DNA from: Hydrogenimonas sp.
GTDB lineage: Bacteria; Campylobacterota; Campylobacteria; Campylobacterales; Hydrogenimonadaceae
Direction of reading: 5' to 3'
DNA length: 46,003 bases
NCBI GenBank assembly: GCA_003978765.1
Contig: QNYO01000078.1
Coordinates: 1-46,003 of the forward strand
The notes beneath the pieces are model-generated. The model was not told the origin of the DNA. It saw only the letters and a program-made list of their open reading frames with translations, and searched no databases. The translations under genes were made by a program, and so were the position numbers. Below are positions 27,498 to 36,300 of the stretch, piece after piece; within the stretch, counting starts at the first letter, position 1, and each line of letters opens with the position of its first letter.

Positions 27498-28493
27498 ATG
27501 CTTAAAAAGACTATCGCAGCTTTGGCGGCTAGTATCATAACAGCAAGTGCTGCAAATATCAGTGGTGCAGGTGCATCTTTCCCAGCTCCTGTCTATTTTG
27601 ACTGGGCCTATATGTATCAAAAGGCGACTGGTAACCAAGTCAACTACCAATCGATCGGTTCTGGTGGTGGTATTAAGCAGGTCTCTGCACGTACCGTCAA
27701 CTTTGGTGCAAGTGATAAGCCTCTCAAACCAAAAAAACTTGACAGAAAACGCCTCTACCAATTCCCTGCTGTCATCGGTTCAATCGTTGCAGCTTACAAC
27801 ATTCCTGGCATTAAAGATGGTGAGCTAAAGATCGAAAACAAAGATCTTGCAGCGATCTTTATGGGTAAGATCAAATATTGGGATGATAAGCGTATTACTG
27901 AAGATAACCCAGGTCTTAACCTTCCACACAAAGAGATTGTTGTATGCCACCGTGCAGATGGTTCAGGCACAACCTTTAACTTCAGCTACTTCTTGGCACA
28001 TGTAAGCGAAGATTGGGCAAACAATGTTGGTATTGGTAAAGCACTTGATTGGCCAACAGGTCTTGGCGGTAAAGGAAACGAAGGTGTTGCAAGCCTCATC
28101 TCTCAAAACCCTTACAGCATCGGCTATGTTGAGTATGCTTATAAACTAAAAAATGGGTTTGGTGCTGCCGTTTTGCAAACAGCAAGCGGAAAGTGGGTTG
28201 AAGCAAAAGAGGAGAACTTTAAAGCAGCAGCAAAATATGCGAAGTGGACACCAGCAAAACACTTCTACCAAATTCTTGCTTTGCAACCAGGTGATAACAG
28301 CTACCCAATCGTTGCTGCAACCTTTATTCTTCTTCCACGCGAAGCAACAGAGATGAATAAAGAGGTTGTGAAGTTCTTTGACTACTCATTCAAACATGGT
28401 GATGAGGATGCCAAAAAGCTTGGCTATATTCCACTTCCAGAGCAAACCAAAGAGATGATCCGAAGCTACTGGAAAGAGCACGGCATCTATTAA
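27498..28493 (+). CDS. pstS: Phosphate-binding periplasmic protein
   Basis: PstS captures inorganic phosphate in the periplasm for the PstCAB transporter. The 331-residue precursor has a signal peptide (MLKKTIAALAASIITASA) and then GAGASFPAPVYFDWA, a typical mature PstS start. Phosphate-binding motifs are SIGSGGGIKQ near residue 51, FGASDKP near 70, and HRADGSGTTFNF near 155. AAGGAG precedes the ATG. It is controlled by the 11-bp repeats upstream. The porin gene follows after 73 bp containing a hairpin. Confidence 0.95.
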   Translation: MLKKTIAALAASIITASAANISGAGASFPAPVYFDWAYMYQKATGNQVNYQSIGSGGGIKQVSARTVNFGASDKPLKPKKLDRKRLYQFPAVIGSIVAAYNIPGIKDGELKIENKDLAAIFMGKIKYWDDKRITEDNPGLNLPHKEIVVCHRADGSGTTFNFSYFLAHVSEDWANNVGIGKALDWPTGLGGKGNEGVASLISQNPYSIGYVEYAYKLKNGFGAAVLQTASGKWVEAKEENFKAAAKYAKWTPAKHFYQILALQPGDNSYPIVAATFILLPREATEMNKEVVKFFDYSFKHGDEDAKKLGYIPLPEQTKEMIRSYWKEHGIY

Positions 28494-28503
28494 TTCTGCC
28501 CCA

Positions 28504-28523
28504 TGCCATACTACGGTATGGCA
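28504..28523 (+). terminator. Intercistronic hairpin between pstS and the porin gene
   Basis: TGCCATAC-TACG-GTATGGCA is a perfect 8-bp stem with a four-base loop, 10 bp after the pstS stop. No T-run follows. It is probably an mRNA-stabilising or partial-termination hairpin that gives more pstS than porin mRNA. Confidence 0.55.
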
Positions 28524-28566
28524 CAACCCATTGTAATAAAAACTTTAAACCATAAAAGGAATAGTA

Positions 28567-29961
28567 ATGTTGAAAAAAACTCTTCTATCTTTTTCACTTC
28601 TTACACCATTTGCATGCGCACTCTATGCACAATCTGTAACACTCTATCAAGATACTGAAACTGGTGCGATCTATACAAAACCAGGTGAGAATCGCGTTGA
28701 GTTGGGTGACTTCATTGGTGCAAAAGAGGCATTTATTGATCATCAAAAGATCAGCTCAACAATCACCAAAAAAGAGCTCAAACTTAAGAAAAAACTTCCA
28801 AAAGTTGAGAATAGCAAATCACCAGAGTTTCTCCTTGGTAAACAGACGGGTCCAAATATGAAGATCTACGCTTTTGACAACCCTGATATGTGGGTTAAAC
28901 TTGGTGTTCGTCTCCAAGGAACATTTGAGAATCGTCAAGTCGATTATGCTGACAATACTCCAGATACTAACGTCTGGGATGCTTACCTTCGCCGTGTCCG
29001 CTTTGAAGTTGGTGTCGGATTCTCAAAACATGTCTCTTTCAGCATGGATATCCGAAATGACAAAGCAAACTACCAAAATAAAGGTGAGCAAGAGTTCAAC
29101 GTTGGTGATGCTTACTTGAAAATTAAAAAGCCATTTGATACTTCATTGGTGAACTTCAAACTCTATCGTGGTAAGATCGATGTCTCTCGTACAGAGACTG
29201 TCAAATCTGCCTATGTCTTGCACTACGATCGACCACATGTAGCTGATGAAGCGGCACAATTTATTACCCATAACCGCCGTGGTACCAACGTAAAAATGTA
29301 TGGTGACTGGAAGAAGAAAGTTCACTATGAAGTTGCATTTGGTGATGGTGTTTACTCTGGCAAATTCCATGATGCAACCGGTGCATCTTTCAGCGGTGAC
29401 AGCTTTACTCAAAAGAGCTTCTTCTACGGTGGAAAAGTTGTCCTCTCTCCATTTGATGGTTGGGAAGAGAAAAAACGTACAGAGAGCTACTTTGGACAGG
29501 GTAAACACTTTGAAATTGGTGCAGCATACTGGAAGAGCCCTAATATTGCCTATACAATTGGTACTGTATCAAAAGAGATCGATCATGAGTTGATCAACCT
29601 TGAAATGTCTGCACACTACAAAGGTGCCTTTGTTCAAGCAGAATATTTTAAATTTGATGGTGTTGTCAAAAATTTCGATACTGCTCCACAAACTATCGGT
29701 CAATCACATGGTTGGTATGTCACAGGTGAGTATGTATTCGAAGATTTGAACTATGTTGCACCATTTGTCCGCTATGAGAAGTGGGACAAATTGGAAGATG
29801 AGAATGGCTATAACCTTGAGTCAAAAGTTGCGGGTGTCAACTGGTATCTCCGTGGCAACACAACCAAAGTTGGTCTTGCTATTCAAAAAGATACTTATGG
29901 TGTAGAACTTGGTAATAAAACTGAAACTCGCTATAAATTGACAACACAGTGGTTCTTCTAA
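28567..29961 (+). CDS. Phosphate-selective porin O/P family outer-membrane protein
   Basis: This 464-residue precursor has a signal peptide ending near CALYAQ. A charged region (about 50-95) rich in Lys follows, then a porin barrel of alternating amphipathic strands. Porin_O_P marks are VKLGVRLQGTFENRQ near residue 112, YLRRVRFEVGVGFSK near 139, and KFKLYRGKIDVSRTE-like text near 200. It ends in Phe (TTQWFF), the outer-membrane assembly signal. OprP and OprO form anion channels that favour phosphate or polyphosphate. The position between pstS and pstC supports phosphate passage across the outer membrane. Confidence 0.9.
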   Translation: MLKKTLLSFSLLTPFACALYAQSVTLYQDTETGAIYTKPGENRVELGDFIGAKEAFIDHQKISSTITKKELKLKKKLPKVENSKSPEFLLGKQTGPNMKIYAFDNPDMWVKLGVRLQGTFENRQVDYADNTPDTNVWDAYLRRVRFEVGVGFSKHVSFSMDIRNDKANYQNKGEQEFNVGDAYLKIKKPFDTSLVNFKLYRGKIDVSRTETVKSAYVLHYDRPHVADEAAQFITHNRRGTNVKMYGDWKKKVHYEVAFGDGVYSGKFHDATGASFSGDSFTQKSFFYGGKVVLSPFDGWEEKKRTESYFGQGKHFEIGAAYWKSPNIAYTIGTVSKEIDHELINLEMSAHYKGAFVQAEYFKFDGVVKNFDTAPQTIGQSHGWYVTGEYVFEDLNYVAPFVRYEKWDKLEDENGYNLESKVAGVNWYLRGNTTKVGLAIQKDTYGVELGNKTETRYKLTTQWFF

Positions 29962-29994
29962 GCCACACTTCTTAAATCCAAAATAGAAGGGATA

Positions 29995-30034
29995 GATGAG
30001 GAGAGTGATCGCTATCGATCACTTGCTCCTCATC
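29995..30034 (+). other. Long hairpin after the porin gene
   Basis: GATGAGGAG-AGTGATCG-CTAT-CGATCACT-TG-CTCCTCATC forms a 17-bp stem with a four-base loop and a two-base bulge. It starts 33 bp after the porin stop and about 60 bp before the T-tailed terminator. It encodes no protein and could stabilise the pstS-porin mRNA or act in RNA processing. Confidence 0.6.
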
Positions 30035-30090
30035 AATGGACTCCTTAAAAACTATTTAAAAGCTTGCAAATTTCATACCTACTTCTAAAA

Positions 30091-30117
30091 AAGTGGCTTT
30101 TTTGCCACTTTTTTTTT
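30091..30117 (+). terminator. Rho-independent terminator after the porin gene
   Basis: AAGTGGC-TTTTTT-GCCACTT is a 7-bp stem followed by a run of T. It ends the pstS-porin transcript, so pstCAB needs its own promoter, which follows directly. Confidence 0.88.
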
Positions 30118-30128
30118 AGAATTGGACG

Positions 30129-30164
30129 ATATGTAATATTTTTGTAATCAAATTTCTCTATAAT
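30129..30164 (+). promoter_or_regulatory. PHO-box and -10 for pstCAB
   Basis: Two TGTAAT cores 11 bp apart (30129-30150) are followed nine bases later by a perfect TATAAT (30159-30164). This is the spacing of a PhoB-activated promoter lacking a -35. It lies 31 bp before the pstC start. Confidence 0.72.
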
Positions 30165-30195
30165 TACGGATATTTTTCACCCTAAAGGAAAGCGT

Positions 30196-31059
30196 GTGAA
30201 TCGACTCCTCGACACCATCTTCCACAACACCACCCGCTTTTTCGCTATTTCGGTTTTGATGGTTCTTGCAGCCCTCTTCTTCGTTCTCTTTAACGAAGCA
30301 AAACCTGCTATCGATGCATTTGGTCTGCAGTTCATCACCAATAGCAAGTGGGCACCCAATATGGATATTTTTGGCGGTTATCCGGCAATTTATGGTTCGA
30401 TTATCTCGACAATTATTGCAATGTTGATTGCGACCCCTGTGGCGATCGGTATTGCGATCTTTTTGAGTGAACTTGCACCACCATGGATTGCAACCATTGT
30501 AGGTATGGCGATCGAGCTTCTTGCAGCCATTCCATCGATTATCTATGGTATGTGGGGTCTCTTTTATCTTGCCCCTATTTTGCGTGATATTTGGGGTGGT
30601 AATGGCTTAGGGCTTGCCACAGCCGGTTTTGTCCTTTCGATTATGATTCTGCCCTTTATGGCAGCCATTACACGTGATGCGATGAAGACCACCCCACCTA
30701 TTCTCAAAGAGTCAGCCTACGGTATGGGGGCGACACGCTGGGAAGTGCTTAAAGATGTCGTCATTCCATACGTTAAAAGCGGTATTATCGGCTCAATTAT
30801 TCTTGCACTTGGTCGTGCCATTGGTGAAACCATGGCGGTCACATTTGTTATGGGGAACTCCCATAAAATCCCTGACTCAATCTTTAAGCCAGCTACGAGT
30901 ATTCCTGTAACATTGGCCAATGAGTTTACTGAAGCTGATACCGATCTGTACTACTCAAGCCTCTTCTATTTGGCACTCATTCTACTGGTGATTAGCTTTA
31001 CAGTCATTGCTATAGCAAAATTCTGGTTCCTTAGAAACCTTCAGGAGCAGCGCGTATGA
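30196..31059 (+). CDS. pstC: Phosphate ABC transporter permease PstC
   Basis: This 287-residue inner-membrane permease has six predicted helices. The first follows a short basic N-terminus. The EAA-type ABC-coupling loop is ESAYGMGATRWEVLKDVVIP near residue 174, followed by GIIGSIILALGRAIGETMAVTFVMGN, a PstC hallmark. The start is GTG at 30196 with AAGGAAA upstream. It overlaps pstA by 4 bp (ATGA). With PstA it forms the channel that PstB powers. Confidence 0.95.
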   Translation: MNRLLDTIFHNTTRFFAISVLMVLAALFFVLFNEAKPAIDAFGLQFITNSKWAPNMDIFGGYPAIYGSIISTIIAMLIATPVAIGIAIFLSELAPPWIATIVGMAIELLAAIPSIIYGMWGLFYLAPILRDIWGGNGLGLATAGFVLSIMILPFMAAITRDAMKTTPPILKESAYGMGATRWEVLKDVVIPYVKSGIIGSIILALGRAIGETMAVTFVMGNSHKIPDSIFKPATSIPVTLANEFTEADTDLYYSSLFYLALILLVISFTVIAIAKFWFLRNLQEQRV

Positions 31060-31904
31060 CACGACAAGAGCGACGTATTCTTCTGAATAACATCATTATG
31101 TTCCTCTCTTCAGCAGCTGCGATTGCAGGAATGCTCTTTCTCTTTTGGATTATCGGTGTGCTGATCTATAAAGGATTCACTGCACTCAATCTTGATATCT
31201 TCACCTACGATATGGCACCGCCAGGTCGTGAAGAGAGTGGTCTGCGCAATGCTCTGGTTGGACAGTTGATGCTTGTACTTGGTGCATCACTCATTGGTGT
31301 GCCTATCGGTGTACTTGCTGGAACCTATCTAAGCGAATATGGCGGTAAAAAGGGTCGTCTTGCCCGTCTGATTCGTGACATATCTGACATTATGATGAGT
31401 ACACCAAGTATCGTTATTGGTGCTTTCATCTATGCCCTTTTGGTTGAGCCATTTGGACACTTTAGCGGTTGGGCAGGGATTGCGGCATTGGCAGTCATGA
31501 TGGTGCCAATCGTTCTACGCACCACTGATGATATGCTTCAACTTGTTCCTGGTAGTCTTCGTGAAGCAGCCATTGCCCTCGGCGCACCCAAATATAAGAT
31601 GATTCTTCAAGTGGTCTATCGCGGTGCAAAAACGGGAATGCTCACAGGTATTTTGCTCTCTATTGCCCGTATTGCTGGTGAAACAGCACCACTTCTCTTT
31701 ACATCATTTAGCAATAACTTCTTCTCAACCGATCTGAATCAACCGATCGCATCGCTAACTGTTACGATGTTTAACTATGCCACCAGTCCTTATGATGACT
31801 GGATCAATCAAGGGTGGGCCGCAGCGCTTATCCTCGCCCTCTTCGTACTGGGTGCCAATATTATTGGACGAATTATTATTAGAACGAAAAAAGGAGACCG
31901 CTAA
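31056..31904 (+). CDS. pstA: Phosphate ABC transporter permease PstA
   Basis: This 282-residue permease has six helices and PstA features: [13 protein letters not shown] near residue 88, [41 protein letters not shown] (the coupling loop) near 167, and [16 protein letters not shown]. It overlaps pstC by 4 bp and pstB by 1 bp (TAATG), so the three subunits are translationally coupled. Confidence 0.95.
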   Translation: MTRQERRILLNNIIMFLSSAAAIAGMLFLFWIIGVLIYKGFTALNLDIFTYDMAPPGREESGLRNALVGQLMLVLGASLIGVPIGVLAGTYLSEYGGKKGRLARLIRDISDIMMSTPSIVIGAFIYALLVEPFGHFSGWAGIAALAVMMVPIVLRTTDDMLQLVPGSLREAAIALGAPKYKMILQVVYRGAKTGMLTGILLSIARIAGETAPLLFTSFSNNFFSTDLNQPIASLTVTMFNYATSPYDDWINQGWAAALILALFVLGANIIGRIIIRTKKGDR

Positions 31905-32689
31905 TGTCAACGATTTGTGAAGTGACCCATGAACATATTATCGAAGTCAAAGATTTTAGCTTCTACTATGCCGGTCTCGATACACCGAACCTAAAAAAGA
32001 TCAATATGCCAATCGGCAAGGGAGCAGTCACGGCACTCATTGGTCCAAGTGGTTGTGGTAAAACCACCCTACTACGCTGTTTTAACCGTATGCATGACCT
32101 CTATCCTGGCAACCGCTATGATGGAGAGATCCTCTTTAAAGGGCGTAATATCCTTGATAAGAAAGAGGATCTAATTAAATTGCGTACACAAATTGGTATG
32201 ATTTTCCAAAAACCGACCCCTTTCCCAATGAGTATCTACGACAATGTTGCTTATGGTTTGCGTCTGCAAGGGATTAAGAGTAAAAGTGAGCTTGATGATC
32301 GTGTCGAGCAAGCTCTTAAAGATGCAGCTCTTTGGAAAGAGGTGGGTGATCGTCTTAAAAGTTCAGGAACAGCACTTTCAGGGGGTCAGCAACAGCGCCT
32401 CTGTATTGCGCGTGCCGTTGCGGTAGAGCCTGAAGTCCTTCTTTTTGATGAGCCAACATCAGCACTCGACCCTATCTCAACCCAAGCGATTGAAGAGTTG
32501 ATTATTAAGCTCAAAGAGAAGGTTACAATTATTATCGTAACCCATAACATGCAACAAGCAGCACGTGTCAGTGACTATACCGCCTTTATGTATCTTGGTG
32601 ATCTGATCGAACTTGGTGTCACAGAAGAGCTCTTCATTACTCCAAAAGAGGAGATGACCGAACAGTATATTACTGGAAAGTTTGGTTAA
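31904..32689 (+). CDS. pstB: Phosphate ABC transporter ATPase PstB
   Basis: This 261-residue ATPase has Walker [10 protein letters not shown] near residue 46, the PstB-typical [36 protein letters not shown] (Q-loop), signature LSGGQQQR near 157, Walker [13 protein letters not shown], and the switch His in [12 protein letters not shown] lies 8 bp before the ATG. It ends the pstCAB operon; no phoU follows it, as that gene is in the divergent regulatory operon. Confidence 0.96.
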   Translation: MSTICEVTHEHIIEVKDFSFYYAGLDTPNLKKINMPIGKGAVTALIGPSGCGKTTLLRCFNRMHDLYPGNRYDGEILFKGRNILDKKEDLIKLRTQIGMIFQKPTPFPMSIYDNVAYGLRLQGIKSKSELDDRVEQALKDAALWKEVGDRLKSSGTALSGGQQQRLCIARAVAVEPEVLLFDEPTSALDPISTQAIEELIIKLKEKVTIIIVTHNMQQAARVSDYTAFMYLGDLIELGVTEELFITPKEEMTEQYITGKFG

Positions 32690-32697
32690 GATTCATC

Positions 32698-32730
32698 GAC
32701 TTTACGCACCCTTCAAATCTGCGTAAAGTC
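32698..32730 (+). terminator. Stem-loop after pstB
   Basis: GACTTTACGCA (32698-32708) and TGCGTAAAGTC (32720-32730) form a perfect 11-bp stem with an 11-base loop, 8 bp after the pstB stop. The tail is CCCCTTT, so the U-run is weak, but the position fits a terminator. Confidence 0.65.
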
Positions 32731-32778
32731 CCCTTTCACCCCTATCTCTTAAAAATCTCTCCTCTATCTGCATAGATT

Positions 32779-32822
32779 CCCTGTAACTATTTTGTAATGG
32801 TTGTGTAATGATCCAGTAACTG
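32779..32822 (+). promoter_or_regulatory. Four-unit PHO-box upstream of the lipoprotein gene
   Basis: Four 11-mers in exact phase carry GTAAY cores at 32784, 32795, 32806 and 32817: CTGTAAC, TTGTAAT, GTGTAAT and CAGTAAC. An A/T-rich -10-like stretch (ATAATTATCAT) follows. Four units could bind two PhoB dimers and suggest strong activation. Confidence 0.72.
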
Positions 32823-32865
32823 TTCATAATTATCATTTCGCATGTACAGTTATATCAAGGAGTCT

Positions 32866-35800
32866 ATGTTGCATACAAGTAAAAAACGATTGAGTGGCTT
32901 TGCGATCGGTCTAAGCACGGCCGCAATTTTGGCCTTAACAGGGTGTACCAATGGAGATGGCTCATCCTATACATATACCAACTACAATGGAGATAACTAC
33001 ATCTTCAATAGTTCTGGAGAGACCTCAACAACTTCAAGCTCCACAACCTCGACAACAGATACAACCACCACAACAGCATCAACAACAGACACGACCACAC
33101 CAACAACAGATACAACCATTGTCCAAGCGGCATCCATTAGCTATCTTGAGGGAGATATTACCCAAGATACTACCCTTACAAGTGATACAGCATGGAAACT
33201 TCGTGGATTGGTTAAAGTGCGTCCAGGTGTCACGCTAACAATTGAACCAGGAACCATTATTCTCGGAGGTGATGAGACAGTTTTATCAAATCTTTCGACC
33301 CGTGCTCTCACGACCAGTGATACCAAAGACTACCTTGTCATTATGAAGGGTGCAAAAATCGTTGCAGATGCTACACCAGAGAAACCGATCATCTTTACTT
33401 CAACCATCGCCTACACCGATCCAACCAAAGCAGATACAGGTCAGTGGGGAGGGTTAACTATTCTTGGTAATGCACCAACCAACCATATCAATCCACACTA
33501 TGAAGTTGATGAGAATGACCCTGACTTTGCATTTGGTGGTACAGAAGCCAACGATAGTAGCGGTATTTTACGCAATGTAAAAATTCTCAATTCTGGTCAG
33601 GCTGTTGCAACAGATATTGAGATCAATGGTCTTTCACTTGCAGGTGTGGGTGCTGGTACAGTCATTGAAAATATTACTGTCGAAAACTCATCCGATGACT
33701 GTGTCGAAATTTGGGGTGGTACAGTCAATGTCACCAACCTTGAACTCAAAAACTGTCAAGATGATAGTCTCGACCTCGACTATGGATATGTAGGGATTGC
33801 CAAACATATTCATGTCACACAAGTTTCACCAGCACATGCAGGGTTTGAGATCTCAAGTGGTGGTACAAATCCAATGACCAGTCCAAAAATCATGGACTTT
33901 ACGATCCAAAAAGTAAATGGAAGTGATGAGGGTGGTATCTATATCAAAGATGATACCACTGCACCTATCTTTGGATATGGAACGATTACAACAGAAGGTA
34001 CCGATGCCGCAATCCATACCAAAACTCTCTTTACACCAGAACAGAAAGCGGCAATCGCATTTGAAGCAGTTCGATTAAACGCTGCTGTCAAATTTGATGG
34101 AAATGGTCAAGCTGATGTTGCAGAGCGCTACAACGCCGATGATGGTGACCAACAGATTGTTAAAACTCTTAGTGGTGATCTTACAACAGATACCCATTTA
34201 ACAGCCGACACATATTGGAAAATTGATGGACTTGTCAAAGTTCGACCAAGTGTCACCTTAACGATCGACCCTGATACCACCATTTTTGGTGATAATATTG
34301 GTGATGACTATATTGTTGTGATGAAAGGTGCAAAAATCATTGCAGAGGGTACAGAGAGTCAACCGATCATCTTTACATCAGAAACGGCACTGAAAGACCC
34401 TAATGCCGCAGATGTCGGACAGTGGGGTGGTTTAACAATTCTCGGTGGTGCACCAACCAACCATGCCAATCCACACTATGAAGTGAATGAGAATGATCCA
34501 GATTTTGCATTTGGTACGGCAACAGCAGGCAAAGGGAATGCAACCGAAAGTAGTGGTATTATTCGCTATGTTCATATTCTCAACTCTGGTAAAACCGTTG
34601 GAACCGATATTGAAATTAATGGCCTCTCACTCGCAGGGGTTGGTTCAGGAACAGTTGTCGATAATATCTTGGTAAAAAACTCTTCAGATGATTGTGTCGA
34701 AATTTGGGGTGGTACGGTTAACGTAAGCAATCTACAACTGGTGAACTGCCAAGATGATAGTTTAGACCTCGATTATGGTTATAGTGGTATGGTCAACCAT
34801 GTTGCCGTCACACAAGTTGCACCAGCCCATGCCGGTTTTGAGATCTCAAGTGGCGGTAACAATCCGATGACACAAGCAATTATCAAAAACTTTACCATTA
34901 ATAAAGTGGCTGGAAGTGATGAAGGGGGGATCTATATCAAAGATGATACCACTGCACCTATCTTTATCGATGGAACAGTCAATGTCGATACAACCGATGT
35001 TGCAATCCACACAAAACTACCAGCCTCAACAGAACAGATCAATGCCATCGGCTTTAAAAATGTGAACCTCACTCCTGCAACATTTGATGGTGCAGCAGCC
35101 AATGATATCCAACTTCGTTGGGAAGCCAATGATGGTGCCATTCCAATCGATACCACAACCCTTGTAGGTGATATCACATCAGATTTGACACTCCATAAGA
35201 CACGTATCTATAAAATCGATGGACTTGTCAAAGTTCGACCAGGTACTACCTTAACCATCGAACCGGGTACAACAATCTTTGGTGATAACCAAGGTGATGA
35301 CTATATCGTTGTCATGAAAGGAGCAAAGATTATTGCAGATGGCACAGCAGAAGAGCCCATCATCTTTACCTCTGAAATTGCATTGAATGATCCAACACAA
35401 GCGGATGTCGGACAGTGGGGAGGTTTGACAATTCTTGGTAGTGCACCAACCAACCATGCCAATCCACACTATGAAGTGAATGAGAATGATCCTGATTTTG
35501 CCTTTGGTTCACTTAATGCAGGTGAAGGTGATAGCAACGACAATAGCGGTATTTTACGCCATGTCAAAATTCTTAACTCAGGAAAAACCATCGGTACCGA
35601 TATAGAGATCAATGGACTATCACTTGCTGGTGTCGGTGCTGGTACAATTGTCGATAACATTACAGTTGAAAACTCATCTGATGACTGTGTTGAAATCTGG
35701 GGTGGTACGGTCAATGTGAGCAATCTCAACCTCACAAATTGCCAAGATGACAGCTTAGATCTCGATTATGGCTATAGTGGAACGGCCAGCTATGTCACTG

Positions 35801-36135
35801 TTACGCAAGTTGCACCAGCCCATGCCGGTTTTGAAATCTCAAGTGGCGGCAATAACCCAATGACACATGCCCGTATCGAAAACTTTACAATTAACAAAGT
35901 AGCCGGCAGTGATGAAGGGGGGATCTATATCAAAGATGATACCACCGCACCTATCTTTATCAATGGAGTCGTCCATGTTGATACAACCGATGTTGCAATC
36001 CATACCAAACTACCAGCAACCGCTGAACAGAAAGCAGCCATCGCCTTCAAAGATGTAACACTCTCACCAGAGACTTTTGATGGTGCAGCAGCTGATGATA
36101 TCAAAGCACGTTGGTTAGCCAATGATGCCCAATAG
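32866..36135 (+). CDS. Large surface lipoprotein with three beta-helix-like repeats
   Basis: I prefer ATG 32866, which has AAGGAGT just upstream, over the in-frame ATG at 32842. The 1089-residue precursor has a lipoprotein signal with lipobox LALTGC (C27), then a Thr/Ser-rich linker (about 50-90). Three homologous units follow (about residues 96-436, 437-767, 768-1089). Each runs from a GLVKVRPxVTLTI start through GQWGGLTILG-APTNH, an SGI(L/I)R strand, EINGLSLAGVG, NSSDDCVEIWGGTVNV, QDDSLDLDYGY, AHAGFEISSGG and GSDEGGIYIKDDTTAPIF. The spacing suggests a right-handed parallel beta-helix. It probably sits on the outer membrane. Similar GQWGGL proteins partner TonB-dependent receptors in other phyla, as I recall. 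The PHO-box and neighbours point to capture of a phosphorus source; no enzymatic motif is visible. Confidence 0.75.
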   Translation: MLHTSKKRLSGFAIGLSTAAILALTGCTNGDGSSYTYTNYNGDNYIFNSSGETSTTSSSTTSTTDTTTTTASTTDTTTPTTDTTIVQAASISYLEGDITQDTTLTSDTAWKLRGLVKVRPGVTLTIEPGTIILGGDETVLSNLSTRALTTSDTKDYLVIMKGAKIVADATPEKPIIFTSTIAYTDPTKADTGQWGGLTILGNAPTNHINPHYEVDENDPDFAFGGTEANDSSGILRNVKILNSGQAVATDIEINGLSLAGVGAGTVIENITVENSSDDCVEIWGGTVNVTNLELKNCQDDSLDLDYGYVGIAKHIHVTQVSPAHAGFEISSGGTNPMTSPKIMDFTIQKVNGSDEGGIYIKDDTTAPIFGYGTITTEGTDAAIHTKTLFTPEQKAAIAFEAVRLNAAVKFDGNGQADVAERYNADDGDQQIVKTLSGDLTTDTHLTADTYWKIDGLVKVRPSVTLTIDPDTTIFGDNIGDDYIVVMKGAKIIAEGTESQPIIFTSETALKDPNAADVGQWGGLTILGGAPTNHANPHYEVNENDPDFAFGTATAGKGNATESSGIIRYVHILNSGKTVGTDIEINGLSLAGVGSGTVVDNILVKNSSDDCVEIWGGTVNVSNLQLVNCQDDSLDLDYGYSGMVNHVAVTQVAPAHAGFEISSGGNNPMTQAIIKNFTINKVAGSDEGGIYIKDDTTAPIFIDGTVNVDTTDVAIHTKLPASTEQINAIGFKNVNLTPATFDGAAANDIQLRWEANDGAIPIDTTTLVGDITSDLTLHKTRIYKIDGLVKVRPGTTLTIEPGTTIFGDNQGDDYIVVMKGAKIIADGTAEEPIIFTSEIALNDPTQADVGQWGGLTILGSAPTNHANPHYEVNENDPDFAFGSLNAGEGDSNDNSGILRHVKILNSGKTIGTDIEINGLSLAGVGAGTIVDNITVENSSDDCVEIWGGTVNVSNLNLTNCQDDSLDLDYGYSGTASYVTVTQVAPAHAGFEISSGGNNPMTHARIENFTINKVAGSDEGGIYIKDDTTAPIFINGVVHVDTTDVAIHTKLPATAEQKAAIAFKDVTLSPETFDGAAADDIKARWLANDAQ
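33151..36132 (+). repeat. Three tandem repeats of about 1 kb inside the lipoprotein gene
   Basis: Units begin at about 33151, 34174 and 35167, with lengths of about 1023, 993 and 966 bp. Units 2 and 3 are more alike than either is to unit 1, sharing long identical stretches around the NPHYEVNENDPDFAFG, SSDDCVEIWGGTVNVSNL and DEGGIYIKDDTTAPIF coding regions. This suggests a recent second duplication and possible recombination hot spots. Confidence 0.85.
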
Positions 36136-36166
36136 TGATAACCACCCTCTTCTCTCTCTTCTCTAA

Positions 36167-36206
36167 AGAGAGACCGGGAACCTCTCCCGGTCTCTCTAAT
36201 TTTTTT
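36167..36206 (+). terminator. Rho-independent terminator after the lipoprotein gene
   Basis: AGAGAGACCGGGA and TCCCGGTCTCTCT form a perfect 13-bp stem with a five-base loop, followed by AATTTTTTT. It separates the lipoprotein transcript from the TonB operon. Confidence 0.92.
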
Positions 36207-36216
36207 AAATATTTTA

Positions 36217-36249
36217 AAACTTAATTAATACGTAACCGACTTGTAACTT
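36217..36249 (+). promoter_or_regulatory. PHO-box upstream of the DUF3450-TonB operon
   Basis: Three 11-mers in phase carry TAAT or TAAC cores at 36222, 36233 and 36244; the last two read CGTAACC and TTGTAAC. A TATTAC -10-like element follows about 15 bp on. This would place the whole seven-gene TonB operon under PhoB. Confidence 0.65.
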
Positions 36250-36300
36250 ACTTTTTCTAAACTTCTATTACTAATTCATATCTTAATTCATGGGGAAATC

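Noticed and set aside
32842-32865. Earlier ATG for the lipoprotein gene
   Set aside because: It would put eight residues before the signal peptide and has no ribosome-binding site; ATG 32866 has AAGGAGT and yields a normal lipoprotein signal.
33020-33125. Simple-sequence ACA/ACC repeat as a phase-variation tract
   Set aside because: It encodes a Thr/Ser linker with irregular codons and no homopolymer or short perfect unit long enough for slippage.
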